Assembly: GCF_021532625.1 (NCBI RefSeq)
Contig: NZ_JAKGAR010000001.1
Location: forward strand, 124,001-188,000
Reading direction: 5' to 3'
Source of the DNA: Octadecabacter algicola
GTDB taxonomy: Bacteria > Pseudomonadota > Alphaproteobacteria > Rhodobacterales > Rhodobacteraceae
DNA length: 64,000 bases
Shown: positions 26,968 to 36,092 of the stretch, one piece after another
How positions within the stretch are numbered: the first letter of the stretch is position 1
Layout: each line of letters begins with the position of its first letter
Position numbers and translations under genes: made by a program
Notes under the pieces: generated by a model
Seen by the model: the letters and a program-made list of their open reading frames with translations, nothing else
Told to the model about the DNA's origin: nothing
The model's database searches: none

Positions 26968-28178
26968 CCGTCGGACTCCTCACGGTAGGTTGGGGTGACG
27001 GGCACACCGTCGGTGACGTATTCCTGCCCGACCACGATAACATCGACGGTTTCTGGCAAACCCGAGACCCAGATACCATTAACCGTGTCGCGCATAATTC
27101 CAACGGGCATGAACTGGGCGATGTCGCCGTCGGCCAAGGCACGAATGCCGATAGTGCCTTCATCGTCCAAGGTCATCGAAGACCCCGGCAAAAGATGTGC
27201 GGTTTGCCCGCTGGATGCGACAAGGATTTCAACCGTCTGACCGTCGCCGATCGCCATATCCGCATTTGGCACCTGAATTTCCACGCGGAAGGTGCGGGTT
27301 GTTTCATCCGCGGATCGGGATACGAACGATACTTGGCCTGCGAATTCTTCGCCAGTCGACAATCGTGCTCCGGCCATCGCGCCCAAACTAACGTTGCCGA
27401 TGTCAGCCTCTGGAACGAACCCGACGAGTTTAATCGGATCAAGTTGAATGATTGTGGCGCAGGGCGAGCCGGCCTGCATCAATGTCCCGAGTTCAGCAGT
27501 GTCACTTTCGAGCAGCCCAGCGAAGGGCGCGGTGATGTTGAGCCGTTCAATGTCGCGTTCAATCGCGGCGACGCCAGCTTGCGCGGCTTCGATGCCTGCT
27601 TGCGCTGAAATTACTTGGCTAGATGCGCGTTGAACGCCTGCTTTGGCGGCTTCAAGGGCGGCTTGTGCGCTGATTAGTCGAGTTTCAGAAGCGAATCCTC
27701 CCTGACTAAGCTGGCTTGCGACGTTTACTTCGATCTCTGCTTCTCGGACGCGGGCGTTCGCTTCGGCGACCGTGGCTTCGGCTTCTGGAACCTTGCCCTG
27801 CGCTTCGGTTAGGCGGGCGCGGCTTTCAGCCAATTGCGCCGCGCGTGTACCGGGATCAAGGTGGCAAAGAAGGGTACCCGTTTCAACGAATGCGCCTTTA
27901 CGGATGGGTTCGGACACCACTTGGCCGCCTGTTTCGGATGCGACTATAACCTGTCGCGCGGCTTCGGTGCGGCCACGCAATACCACTGCACTTTCAACGA
28001 TTTGAGACTGTGATCTCATGACGACCACACTCACGGGGGGCGGGGCCTCTGCGTCTACGTTGGTGGTTTCTGTCTCTGCTTCGACCTGTGCAAAGGCCAT
28101 TAACTGGTCGCGCTCGAAAACAAGGGCGTAGAGCGTCAAGGAAACGACAATCGCAGCAAGGATGGGCAGGAGGCGCAT
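26964..28178 (-). CDS. RND efflux periplasmic adaptor (membrane fusion protein)
   Basis: Links the pump to the outer-membrane channel. The 404-residue protein has an N-terminal membrane anchor (about residues 5-20), a split lipoyl domain (GRTEAARQVIVASETGGQV and the matching half near residue 220), a long coiled-coil hairpin rich in Ala/Glu/Gln (about 105-205) and beta-barrel domains after it (NVSLGAMAGARLSTG, VPNADMAIGDGQTVEIL). It is the first gene of a two-gene operon with the RND pump. A TGAAC/GTTCA dyad upstream could be its operator. Confidence 0.92.
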   Translation of the reverse strand: MRLLPILAAIVVSLTLYALVFERDQLMAFAQVEAETETTNVDAEAPPPVSVVVMRSQSQIVESAVVLRGRTEAARQVIVASETGGQVVSEPIRKGAFVETGTLLCHLDPGTRAAQLAESRARLTEAQGKVPEAEATVAEANARVREAEIEVNVASQLSQGGFASETRLISAQAALEAAKAGVQRASSQVISAQAGIEAAQAGVAAIERDIERLNITAPFAGLLESDTAELGTLMQAGSPCATIIQLDPIKLVGFVPEADIGNVSLGAMAGARLSTGEEFAGQVSFVSRSADETTRTFRVEIQVPNADMAIGDGQTVEILVASSGQTAHLLPGSSMTLDDEGTIGIRALADGDIAQFMPVGIMRDTVNGIWVSGLPETVDVIVVGQEYVTDGVPVTPTYREESDG

Positions 28179-28268
28179 TTTCAGTCTTTCATCAACAAGG
28201 CGCCTGTGGCGCTGAAAAGGTCTTGGCCACTTAAGGCTAGTAGCTCTGGCTATTACTGGTATTTATAC

Positions 28269-28284
28269 TGAACTAATCGGTTCA
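28269..28284. promoter_or_regulatory. Candidate operator of the RND operon
   Basis: Sixteen-base interrupted dyad, TGAAC-N6-GTTCA, 91 nt upstream of the adaptor start in the 266-bp divergent gap. Its size and symmetry suit a TetR-type repressor, the usual controller of RND operons, but no regulator gene is adjacent. Confidence 0.35.
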
Positions 28285-28444
28285 TTTTCAAGTTGTATTG
28301 CAGAGTCGCTCACGCTTGATGTTAAAACTGTTTACTTTAAAAGCGCAAGCCTGATTTCGCCCGTCTTTTATTGGAGATGTCCGCGGGACTTGTCCCTAGA
28401 CTATGCTTCGCGATAAGAGGGGCCAACAAAAGTATGAGGACCCG

Positions 28445-29137
28445 ATGAGCAATCCAGAATCCTTTATTGAAGAGGTCAGCGAAGAAGTCCGAAAGGATCA
28501 ACTCTTCGGGTATATGCGCAAATATGGCTGGATCGCCGTTCTTGCGGTCTTGCTGGTTGTTGGCGGCACTGCCTATTCTGAATACCGCAAAGCGCAAACG
28601 ACAGCAGCCGCGCAGGCTGCAGGTGATGAAATCCTTGCAGCGCTTGAGATGGATGATGATGCGGAACGTGCCGCGGCGCTTGGCGCAATCGAATCGACCG
28701 GTGGGGCTGGCGCTATTACTGGCCTGCTGACGGCGTCCAATCTTGTTGAAACAGGTGATATCGACGGTGCTGTTGCAGCACTTGAGGCTGTTGCGTTGGA
28801 TGATACCGCGCCTGCGGTGTACCGCGATTTGGCAGCACTAAAGGCAGCAATGGTGCAGGGCGAAGAATTGTCCCTGGACGACCGTCGCGCGATGCTGACC
28901 GGATTGGCCGCACCGGGCGCGACGTTCCGACTGATTGCTCAAGAACAACTAGCCTTGCTTAACGTTGAGGCGGGCGAGGTCGATGCAGCGATCGAACAGT
29001 TCGCAGCCATCGGGCAAGACGCCGAAGTGACACAGGGCTTGCGCGAACGTGCATTCAGCATGATTGTGGCTTTGGGCGGTGACATTGATGCACTCATTGG
29101 CAATACTGCACAGACATCTGAGCAGGGCGATCAATAA
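28445..29137 (+). CDS. YfgM-like TPR membrane protein
   Basis: Single-pass inner-membrane protein of 230 aa: cytoplasmic N-terminus (residues 1-27), one membrane helix (about 29-47), then a periplasmic helical domain with TPR-like repeats. This matches the YfgM/DUF2133 group, which associates with the Sec translocon and PpiD and influences periplasmic folding. The gene order yfgM-bamB-der is conserved from Escherichia coli to alphaproteobacteria and is seen here. The ATG at 28445 has GAGGA upstream; the longer frame to 28403 lacks a Shine-Dalgarno. Confidence 0.88.
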   Translation: MSNPESFIEEVSEEVRKDQLFGYMRKYGWIAVLAVLLVVGGTAYSEYRKAQTTAAAQAAGDEILAALEMDDDAERAAALGAIESTGGAGAITGLLTASNLVETGDIDGAVAALEAVALDDTAPAVYRDLAALKAAMVQGEELSLDDRRAMLTGLAAPGATFRLIAQEQLALLNVEAGEVDAAIEQFAAIGQDAEVTQGLRERAFSMIVALGGDIDALIGNTAQTSEQGDQ

Positions 29138-29184
29138 TCCGCCTATAGGGGCATCTTAAAAGCCCGGGCATGGAAGGGAATGAC

Positions 29185-30534
29185 GTGACAGGACTTATCT
29201 CTGGCACCACGACTAAGAAACAAAAGCGCGTGGCGATGCCCGCATTTGCGGCCCTTGCCGTTGTTGGTTTGCTTTCTGCCTGCGGTGAAAAAGACATCAT
29301 TCTACCAGGGGAACGGTTGGATATTCGCGGGGACCTAGTCGACGCAAATGCCTTCGTGAACCAAGCACTGCCGGTTTCTTTGGGTGCTACGACCGCCAAT
29401 GCCGACTGGACACACCGCAATGGTGGTCCAACGCACCGCATCGCCCACCCAGCACTCAGCACGACGTTGGCGCCAGTGTTTTCAACCAACATCGGTCAGG
29501 GTAACACCCGCCGGTTACGGATTACCGCTGACCCTATCGTCGCCTCTGGCCGTATTTTTACGCTTGATGCAGAAAGTCAGGTTGTGGCGACGTCCACAGC
29601 AGGAGAAAGCCTGTGGTCGCGTAGTCTAAAGCCGGACACCGACAACGCCCGCGACGCATCCGGCGGCGGTCTTGCGGCTGCTGGATCTGTTATTTTGGCG
29701 ACGACTGGATTTGGTGAAGTTGTTGCTCTTGATGGCGCAACTGGTGGTGAAATTTGGCGTCAGGACCTTGATGCTCCGGGGACGTCCGCACCAACGATTG
29801 TTGGTGATCTTGCCTATGTTGTCGCCCGCGATGGCCGCGCTTGGGCGATTGAGCTCGGCTCTGGCCGTGTGCGTTGGACCGTGAGCACAACAGCACCGAC
29901 AGCTAACTTTTCTGGTGGCGCTGGCGCTGCCGTGAACTCTGACGTTGCAATCTTTCCTTTCCCGACCGGTGAAGTTCTAGCCGCGTTCCCAGAAGGCGGT
30001 TTGCGTCGTTGGTCTACGGTCGTTTCTGGCCAACGCCCTGGTTCGGCGGCGTCTAATGTTTCTGACATTGCGGGTGACCCCGTTATTGATGGCAACCGTG
30101 TGTATGTGGGCAATGTATCGGGCCGGGTTGTGGCGCTTGAAATTGCCAATGGCGATCGCCTCTGGACAGCCACAGAAGGTGCGGTTGGTCCTGTTTGGCC
30201 TGCCGGTGGATCCGTTTTCTTAGTCAATGACATCGGCGAACTCGTCCGTCTTGATGCTGATACGGGGGAAGCGATCTGGCGTGTTGAAATGCCGGGCTTC
30301 GTAGAAAACCGTGAACGCCGTCAAAAAACACGCTTTGCACATTACGGTCCGATCATTGCGGGCAACCGTCTGATCGTTGCCTCTGGTGACGGGCTAATCC
30401 GACAGTTCGATCCGGCCTCTGGCGCGCTTGTTGGCACCATTGAAATCGCGGGCGGCGCTGCCTCAAACCCCATCGTAGCAAATGGCACACTGTACGTTGT
30501 ATCGGCGCGCGGACAATTGGTCGCTTTCCGTTAA
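29185..30534 (+). CDS. bamB: Outer-membrane assembly lipoprotein BamB
   Basis: Beta-propeller subunit of the BAM complex that inserts outer-membrane proteins. The 449-residue product has a signal peptide ending in the lipobox LLSACGEK, and multiple PQQ-like propeller repeats (for example VVALDGATGGEIWRQDL, VVALEIANGDRLWTATEG, LVRLDADTGEAIWRVEMP). The GTG at 29185 is preferred over the ATG at 29170 since GGAAGGGA lies seven bases ahead of it and none precedes the ATG. It lies between yfgM and der. Confidence 0.9.
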   Translation: MTGLISGTTTKKQKRVAMPAFAALAVVGLLSACGEKDIILPGERLDIRGDLVDANAFVNQALPVSLGATTANADWTHRNGGPTHRIAHPALSTTLAPVFSTNIGQGNTRRLRITADPIVASGRIFTLDAESQVVATSTAGESLWSRSLKPDTDNARDASGGGLAAAGSVILATTGFGEVVALDGATGGEIWRQDLDAPGTSAPTIVGDLAYVVARDGRAWAIELGSGRVRWTVSTTAPTANFSGGAGAAVNSDVAIFPFPTGEVLAAFPEGGLRRWSTVVSGQRPGSAASNVSDIAGDPVIDGNRVYVGNVSGRVVALEIANGDRLWTATEGAVGPVWPAGGSVFLVNDIGELVRLDADTGEAIWRVEMPGFVENRERRQKTRFAHYGPIIAGNRLIVASGDGLIRQFDPASGALVGTIEIAGGAASNPIVANGTLYVVSARGQLVAFR

Positions 30535-30582
30535 GCGAAAAAGGGTGTAGTGGGCTGCACTTGATCACTTAGAGAAACGCAA

Positions 30583-32079
30583 ATGTCCTTCACACTCGCC
30601 ATCGTGGGCCGCCCGAACGTGGGTAAGTCCACCTTATTCAACCGCCTTGTCGGCAAGAAGCTGGCCTTGGTCGATGACCAACCCGGTGTCACGCGCGATT
30701 TGCGCGAAGGCCCTGCACGGCTTGGCGATTTGCGCTTTACAGTGATCGATACCGCCGGTCTGGAAGAGGCGACAGACGAGTCCCTACAGGGCCGCATGCG
30801 CCGCCTGACGGAACGCGCCGTGGAAATGGCTGACGTCTGTTTGTTCATGTATGACGCGCGTACAGGAATCATGCCTGCCGACGAAGTTTTTGCAGATATT
30901 TTGCGTAAGAAGAACGCGCATGTGATCCTCGCCGCCAATAAATCCGAAGGCAAAGCCGCGGATGCGGGCGTGATCGAAGGGTTCTCTTTGGGCCTTGGCG
31001 AACCGATCCGCCTGTCAGCAGAACACGGCGAAGGCTTGGGCGAGATGTATGACGTCTTGATGCCGTTGTCCGACCAATTCGAAGAACGCGCCGCGGCCGA
31101 TGCACCAGACGTTGACGTAGATGTCAACGAAGACGACGAAGATGATGACGCTCCACGCATTCCGACTCGCGAAAAGCCATTGCAGATTGCAGTCGTTGGT
31201 CGCCCGAACGCGGGTAAGTCCACGCTTATCAACCAAATCCTTGGCGAGGACCGTCTGCTGACGGGGCCAGAGGCGGGGATCACACGCGATGCGATCTCTG
31301 TGCAGATGGACTGGGTGACTGATGACGCCACGGTGCCTGTCCGTATCTTTGACACAGCGGGCATGCGTAAACGCGCTAAGGTGCAGGAAAAGCTAGAAAA
31401 GCTGTCGGTCTCTGATGGGCTTCGCGCGGTTAAGTTTGCCGAAGTTGTTGTTGTCTTGCTCGACGTGGAAATCCCGTTCGAGCAACAGGATTTGCGGATC
31501 GCTGATTTGGCAGAACGAGAAGGCCGTGCCGTGGTTTTGGCCGTCAACAAATGGGACGTTGAAGGCGAGAAACAGGCCAAGCTGAAAGAGTTAAAAGAAC
31601 AGTTCACGCGGCTGCTGCCGCAGCTTAAAGGCGCGCCGCTGATCACTGTGTCCGCGAAAACGGGCCGAGGGATTGACCGTCTGCAAGAGGCCATTCTGCG
31701 TGCTCACGAAGTTTGGAACCGTCGTGTCACAACAGCCCAGCTGAACCGCTGGCTTCTTGGTATGTCAGAAGCGCACCCGCCACCCGCACCTGGTGGGCGC
31801 CGCATCAAGATGCGTTATGCCACGCAGGTCAAAACACGCCCGCCAGGGTTTGTTGTGATGTGTAGCCATCCTGACAAATTGCCAGAAAGCTATGCGCGCT
31901 ACTTGGTGAATGGTCTGCGGCTTGATTTCGACATGCCGGGGACACCGATCCGTTTGCATTTCCGAAGCCAAGCGGACAAGAACCCTTACAAGAACAAGAC
32001 GAAATCAACACCGTCTCGTTTGCGTAAACACTTAGGCAAAGCACCTGCGGACCAAAAGAAACCGTATCGCGGCGGCTAA
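30583..32079 (+). CDS. der: Ribosome biogenesis GTPase Der (EngA)
   Basis: Essential tandem GTPase for 50S subunit assembly, 498 aa. First G domain: G1 GRPNVGKST (residues 7-15) and NKSE as G4; second: GRPNAGKST (about 207), DTAGM as G3 and NKWD as G4. The two domains are joined by a very acidic linker (about residues 165-195), and the C-terminal KH-like domain (about 390-470) is followed by a basic tail ending KKPYRGG. Third gene of the yfgM-bamB-der run. Confidence 0.97.
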   Translation: MSFTLAIVGRPNVGKSTLFNRLVGKKLALVDDQPGVTRDLREGPARLGDLRFTVIDTAGLEEATDESLQGRMRRLTERAVEMADVCLFMYDARTGIMPADEVFADILRKKNAHVILAANKSEGKAADAGVIEGFSLGLGEPIRLSAEHGEGLGEMYDVLMPLSDQFEERAAADAPDVDVDVNEDDEDDDAPRIPTREKPLQIAVVGRPNAGKSTLINQILGEDRLLTGPEAGITRDAISVQMDWVTDDATVPVRIFDTAGMRKRAKVQEKLEKLSVSDGLRAVKFAEVVVVLLDVEIPFEQQDLRIADLAEREGRAVVLAVNKWDVEGEKQAKLKELKEQFTRLLPQLKGAPLITVSAKTGRGIDRLQEAILRAHEVWNRRVTTAQLNRWLLGMSEAHPPPAPGGRRIKMRYATQVKTRPPGFVVMCSHPDKLPESYARYLVNGLRLDFDMPGTPIRLHFRSQADKNPYKNKTKSTPSRLRKHLGKAPADQKKPYRGG

Positions 32080-32153
32080 GCGGGTCAGGTATTGCCGACT
32101 TGACCTGAGGGCACCTCAACCTCAACCTACGGGTGAGATTGGGGACAAAGCCT

Positions 32154-33395
32154 ATGAAACGCATTGCCATTTTTATCGATGGAACATGGAACAGGCCGGA
32201 TGCCAAGCATCCGACCAACGTCGTGCGCTTGGCGCAGTGCGTGCGGGATGGTGGCGAAGATGGCATGCCGCAGGTCGTGTCGTATCAGACCGGCGTTGGG
32301 GCAGGGCAAGGTAACACATGGCTGGCGCGGCGGTCGGATCGCATCTTTGGCGGTGCTTTGGGCTGGGGGTTGACGGCGATCATCGAAAACGCCTATCGGG
32401 ACCTCGTATTCCTTTATGAGCCGGGAGACGAGATTTGCGTTTTCGGTTTCTCACGTGGGGCATTTGCCGCGCGTTCCTTGGTTGGATTGATCCGGTCGTG
32501 CGGAATTCCATCACGGGATCGATTAGCAGAGATACCCGCCGCACTTGACCGCTACCGCAGTATGGACCCGACCACGCACCCTAATACCGATGAAAGCCAT
32601 GACTACCGGTTGGGGTTCTCGCCGCGGGTCACGACAAGCGACAAAGAACGCGCGTGGCGAGAGAAGAAAGGCCACTCAGTTGCGGATGTTATTCCGCTAA
32701 AGATCGCATATTTGGGTGTTTGGGATACTGTTTCGGCCCTTGGTGCGCCAGAGTTTCTACCGATATCGAGGTGGACCAACACCCAATACAGATTTCATGA
32801 TGCCGAACTGTCATCGATGGTATTGGCGGCGCGTCATGCAATTTCAATTGATGAGCGGCGGATCACGTTTCCAAGCTATCCGTGGTCCAACATGCCGGAA
32901 TTGAATGAAGAAAACGAAAGCCGCCTAATCCCCAGCCACCAGCAGCTTTGGTTTGCCGGCAACCACGGGGCGGTTGGTGGGGGCGGTGATCAGATCGGCC
33001 TTAGCTCAATCTCGCTCAACTGGATTGCCCTTGGGGCTGCGCGCGCGGGGTTGGCTTTGGATTGGTCGGAGATGGACAAAGTAGCTTGGCATTTTGACGC
33101 CAAGGACCCGCTAGACAACAAGTTCGGCCCTGTTGGTTTGTCCGGCTTATTGATGAACGGCTTTACCAAGGATCGCGTAGGCCCAAAGACCTTGGACGAA
33201 ATGTCTATGGCTGCGGTTGATCGGGCGGCTGAAGATCAAACTTATCGGCGCAACCCGTCACTCGAAAAGGTTTATCCTGATTTGCATCGCATGACGCCCG
33301 AACAACGCGACGCCATGCGTGCGGCACGAAAATGGGCAGACGGGGGATTTACCCATCTGCCCGATGAAGTGACGCGTCCGCGTGAATGGCTTTAG
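32154..33395 (+). CDS. DUF2235 hydrolase
   Basis: Predicted alpha/beta hydrolase of 413 aa. It begins with the DUF2235 hallmark [23 protein letters not shown] and has a nucleophile elbow [16 protein letters not shown] (about residues 98-113), with a likely catalytic Asp/His region in [10 protein letters not shown] and [11 protein letters not shown]. The family includes phospholipase effectors of type VI secretion in other bacteria; here there are no secretion genes nearby and no signal peptide, so that role is not supported. The ATG at 32154 starts right at the conserved domain. It ends overlapping the serS stop by 4 nt on the other strand. Confidence 0.85.
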   Translation: MKRIAIFIDGTWNRPDAKHPTNVVRLAQCVRDGGEDGMPQVVSYQTGVGAGQGNTWLARRSDRIFGGALGWGLTAIIENAYRDLVFLYEPGDEICVFGFSRGAFAARSLVGLIRSCGIPSRDRLAEIPAALDRYRSMDPTTHPNTDESHDYRLGFSPRVTTSDKERAWREKKGHSVADVIPLKIAYLGVWDTVSALGAPEFLPISRWTNTQYRFHDAELSSMVLAARHAISIDERRITFPSYPWSNMPELNEENESRLIPSHQQLWFAGNHGAVGGGGDQIGLSSISLNWIALGAARAGLALDWSEMDKVAWHFDAKDPLDNKFGPVGLSGLLMNGFTKDRVGPKTLDEMSMAAVDRAAEDQTYRRNPSLEKVYPDLHRMTPEQRDAMRAARKWADGGFTHLPDEVTRPREWL

Positions 33396-34684
33396 GAAAG
33401 TGTTCCGTCAGAGTTGATGGTGGTTTTGCCGCCCATGTAGCCGTGCAGGGCTGTAGGGATCGCAACCGAACCGTCTGCTTGTTGACCGTTTTCCAGAACC
33501 GCAATCAGGCAGCGCCCAACCGCAAGGCCGGAGCCGTTCAACGTGTGAACGAACTGAGGTTTGCCACCGTCAGCAGGCTTGAAGCGCGCATTCATGCGGC
33601 GTGCCTGAAAATCGCCTGTGGTCGAGACCGAGCTGATTTCGCGGTAGGTGTTCTGACCCGGCAACCATGCTTCGATGTCATAGGTGCGGTGTGCACCAAA
33701 GCCCATATCTCCTGTGCACAGAACGACGGTTCTGTAAGGAATTTCAAGGCGTTCCAGGATGTCTTCTGCGCAGCGCAACATGCGCTTTTGCTCATTGTCG
33801 GATTCATCTGGATGCGTGATCGATACCATTTCGACTTTCTCGAACTGGTGTTGGCGCAGCATGCCTGACGTATCACGCCCCGCGCTGCCTGCCTCGGATC
33901 GGAAGCACAGCGAATGAGCCGCATAGCGACGTGGGAGATAGCTTTCCTCCATGACATGTCCGGCCGCGATGTAAGTCAACGGAATCTCGGATGTGGAAAT
34001 CAGCCACATGCCTTCGGTGGTTTGATAGCTGTCTTCGGCAAACTTCGGTAGCTTATCCGTTCCATACATCGCATCATCGCGTACCAAGACGGGCGGGTTC
34101 ACTTCAGTGAGCCCGTTTTCGTTTACATGTAGATCCAACATAAACTGGGCGAGGGCGCGGTGCAGGCGGGCAGTGACACCGGACAGCAAAACAAAACGAC
34201 TGCCCGAGATTTTCGCAGCGGTTTCGAAGTCCATGCTGTCTTTGACGGCTGGAATTTCGAAATGCTCGACTGGGTCGAAATCGAAATTACGCGGGTTGCC
34301 CCATTTGGAGACCTCAACGTTGTCTTCCTCATCAGCGCCATCTGGCACGTCGGCTGCCGGAAGGTTGGGGATCACGGCCAAACGGGCGGTCAGGGCGGCA
34401 TCTTGCGCCTTGGCTTCTTCGTTCAGCGCGGCAATTTCGGCTTTCTTTTCAGACACAAGCGCGCGGAGGCGTTCGAACTCTGCCTCGTCACCACGCCCCT
34501 TCGCAGCGCCAACCTCTTTGGCGGCTTTGTTGGCCTCGGCCTGTGCTGTTTCGGCGGCACCGATCTTGGCGCGGCGTGCTTCGTCCATCGCCAACAGTTC
34601 AGACGACAAAGGCGCATCACCACGACGGGAAAGAGCCGCATCAAAGGCGGCGGGGTTGTCACGGATGGCGCGAATGTCGTGCAT
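33392..34684 (-). CDS. serS: Seryl-tRNA synthetase
   Basis: Class II synthetase charging tRNA-Ser, 430 aa. The N-terminal long coiled-coil arm (about residues 25-100, rich in Ala/Glu/Lys) binds the tRNA; motif 2 is visible in [22 protein letters not shown] and motif 3 in [16 protein letters not shown]. The ATG at 34684 begins [11 protein letters not shown], the expected N-terminus; the upstream in-frame extension would read through the repeat array. It is divergent from yajC. Confidence 0.97.
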   Translation of the reverse strand: MHDIRAIRDNPAAFDAALSRRGDAPLSSELLAMDEARRAKIGAAETAQAEANKAAKEVGAAKGRGDEAEFERLRALVSEKKAEIAALNEEAKAQDAALTARLAVIPNLPAADVPDGADEEDNVEVSKWGNPRNFDFDPVEHFEIPAVKDSMDFETAAKISGSRFVLLSGVTARLHRALAQFMLDLHVNENGLTEVNPPVLVRDDAMYGTDKLPKFAEDSYQTTEGMWLISTSEIPLTYIAAGHVMEESYLPRRYAAHSLCFRSEAGSAGRDTSGMLRQHQFEKVEMVSITHPDESDNEQKRMLRCAEDILERLEIPYRTVVLCTGDMGFGAHRTYDIEAWLPGQNTYREISSVSTTGDFQARRMNARFKPADGGKPQFVHTLNGSGLAVGRCLIAVLENGQQADGSVAIPTALHGYMGGKTTINSDGTLS

Positions 34685-34718
34685 GGGTCTGATCCTTGTT
34701 TCGTGTTTTATGCCGCTC

Positions 34719-34741
34719 ATATGGCGCAATTTTCGCCGTAT
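34719..34741. repeat. Hairpin at the serS-proximal end of the repeat array
   Basis: Arms ATATGGCG and CGCCGTAT (8 pairs, one G-U) around a 7-nt loop. The right arm runs into the first 11-bp repeat unit. Located 35 nt upstream of the serS start. Confidence 0.55.
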
Positions 34742-34780
34742 GGAAAGCATATGGATTGCGTATGGAAATCATATGGGGCC
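34737..34780. repeat. Four tandem 11-bp repeats between serS and yajC
   Basis: Units CGTATGGAAAG, CATATGGATTG, CGTATGGAAAT and CATATGGGGCC follow one another with no spacer at an exact 11-bp period, sharing the core C-R-TATGG. Units 1 and 3 match at 10 of 11 bases, so the array is also a 22-bp duplication. A one-helical-turn period puts the cores on the same face of the DNA, as in cooperative protein-binding sites. The array lies in the 205-bp divergent gap of serS and yajC. Confidence 0.75.
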
Positions 34781-34791
34781 GGACCCATATG
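34770..34791. promoter_or_regulatory. 8-bp palindrome at the yajC-proximal end of the array
   Basis: Perfect inverted repeat CATATGGG / CCCATATG with 6 nt between arms. The left arm is the start of the fourth 11-bp repeat. It lies 98 nt upstream of yajC and could be an operator or a hairpin in either leader. Confidence 0.55.
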
Positions 34792-34889
34792 TTTAACTGT
34801 ACGTAGCGTTGCGAATCCCGTGTCGCGACCGTAGTGTGCGCCAGATCGCGAGGGGGGTGCCTTCGCCAATAAATTAAGGAACGACCACA

Positions 34890-35171
34890 ATGGAAGCCTT
34901 TGGCCAGTTTATTCCACTTATCCTGATTTTCGGGATCATGTATTTCCTGTTGATCCGCCCTCAACAGCAGAAGATGAAACAACACCAAGCTATGATCGAG
35001 GCTGTGCGCCGTGGTGATCAAGTGGTCACCCAAGGTGGCGTGATCGGTAAGGTTTCTAAAGTCAAAGACGACGGCGAAGTTGAAGTGGAAATTGCGGACG
35101 GCGTAAAAGTTCGCGTTGTGAAATCCACGCTCGCACAGGTTCTTAACAAGACCGAGCCTGCAGACGCATGA
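34890..35171 (+). CDS. yajC: Preprotein translocase accessory subunit YajC
   Basis: Small membrane partner of SecDF in the holotranslocon, 93 aa, with one N-terminal helix (FIPLILIFGIMYFLLIRPQQQ) followed by the conserved QGGVIGKVSKVKDDGEVEVEIADGVKVRV domain. AAGGA precedes the ATG. Its stop overlaps the start of the SecD-like gene by 4 nt, and secDF follows, so these three form an export operon. Confidence 0.96.
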   Translation: MEAFGQFIPLILIFGIMYFLLIRPQQQKMKQHQAMIEAVRRGDQVVTQGGVIGKVSKVKDDGEVEVEIADGVKVRVVKSTLAQVLNKTEPADA

Positions 35172-35992
35172 TCAAAAATGCGCTTATCGCATTGGGCCTA
35201 ATGGCCAGTGGGGTTGGCGCAACTGCGACCAGCGCGTTAGGCCGTGAGGCCGCATCGACAATTGTAGACACCTGCGGCGGTACGCGGCTGGTGTTGCAAG
35301 CTTCTGATGACGCGCGAACAACAGATCGTGCGAACGATCTGGATGCCGCCGCCGCCGAAGTCCTGAACGAACGCATTGGTGCGTTCTTGGGGCAAAGCGA
35401 CCAATATGCCAAAGTTCAGGATCATCACGTAGCGATTCCGGATCGATTGATCGAGGTATCGCTGCCGCATTGGGATGACGCGACGCTGGTTTCTCTTGCG
35501 CCGCTTTTTGAACGGGTTGAGTTCGGGTTCTTTGATGTCGAAAGCATCAACGACGGCGGACCTGTCCAAGATTTGGCAGAAGGGCAGATTCATTTGCCCG
35601 ACGCTTATGATCCTGTTCGAACCTATGTCTTGAACGACGTCGCCGTTCTGGATGGGGCGTCGATTGAAGACGCGCAAGTCTCGTTCGGTCAGCAAGGCCG
35701 CCCTGCGATTGCGTTTTCGTTTGACCGCACTGGGGCCAAGGTGTTTGGCCAGTACACGAGCGAAAACATCGGTAACCCTTTTGCAATTGTGTTGCGCGGC
35801 GAAGTGTTTAGTGCCCCTGTGATCCAATCCGCGATCTTCGGCGGAATTGGCATGTTAACGGGCGATTTCACTGTCGAAGAAACACATGAATTGGCCGCGA
35901 TTTTACAAGGCGGTGTGATGCCGTTTGATCTCAATGTTGTGTCAGAGATACCTGTCGACGGGTCCGACCCCAGCGCCGATTTCTGCCCCTAG
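35168..35992 (+). CDS. Secreted stand-alone SecD P1-head-domain protein
   Basis: A 274-residue protein with a signal-like N-terminus (hydrophobic residues 5-24) and no further membrane helices. Residues about 155-255 align clearly with the periplasmic P1 head of the SecDF protein encoded next: both share GRPA/NRPA..F.F...GA..FG.YT.ENIG.PFAIVL..EV.SAP.I.S.I.GG.G..TG.FTV.E...LA..L. The transmembrane domain that uses the proton gradient is absent. The N-terminal half (about 30-150) resembles the SecD P1 base only weakly. It is coupled to yajC by a 4-nt overlap and lies 100 nt before secDF. A periplasmic accessory of the translocon is the natural inference; it may also be a decayed duplicate. Confidence 0.85.
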   Translation: MIKNALIALGLMASGVGATATSALGREAASTIVDTCGGTRLVLQASDDARTTDRANDLDAAAAEVLNERIGAFLGQSDQYAKVQDHHVAIPDRLIEVSLPHWDDATLVSLAPLFERVEFGFFDVESINDGGPVQDLAEGQIHLPDAYDPVRTYVLNDVAVLDGASIEDAQVSFGQQGRPAIAFSFDRTGAKVFGQYTSENIGNPFAIVLRGEVFSAPVIQSAIFGGIGMLTGDFTVEETHELAAILQGGVMPFDLNVVSEIPVDGSDPSADFCP

Positions 35993-36092
35993 GCCGCCCC
36001 AATAGATTCCGTGCCGATCTTATGAGGCACTCCCCAGATATTTACATACATTCCGGCGTTTACGCCGTTGATACCAAGACAGGACTACCCCG

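Noticed and set aside
32154-33395. DUF2235 protein as a type VI effector
   Set aside because: No VgrG, Hcp, immunity or adaptor genes are adjacent, and the gene sits among housekeeping genes.
34737-34780. Repeat array considered as a CRISPR
   Set aside because: Units are 11 bp with no spacers and no cas genes are present; this is a tandem repeat.
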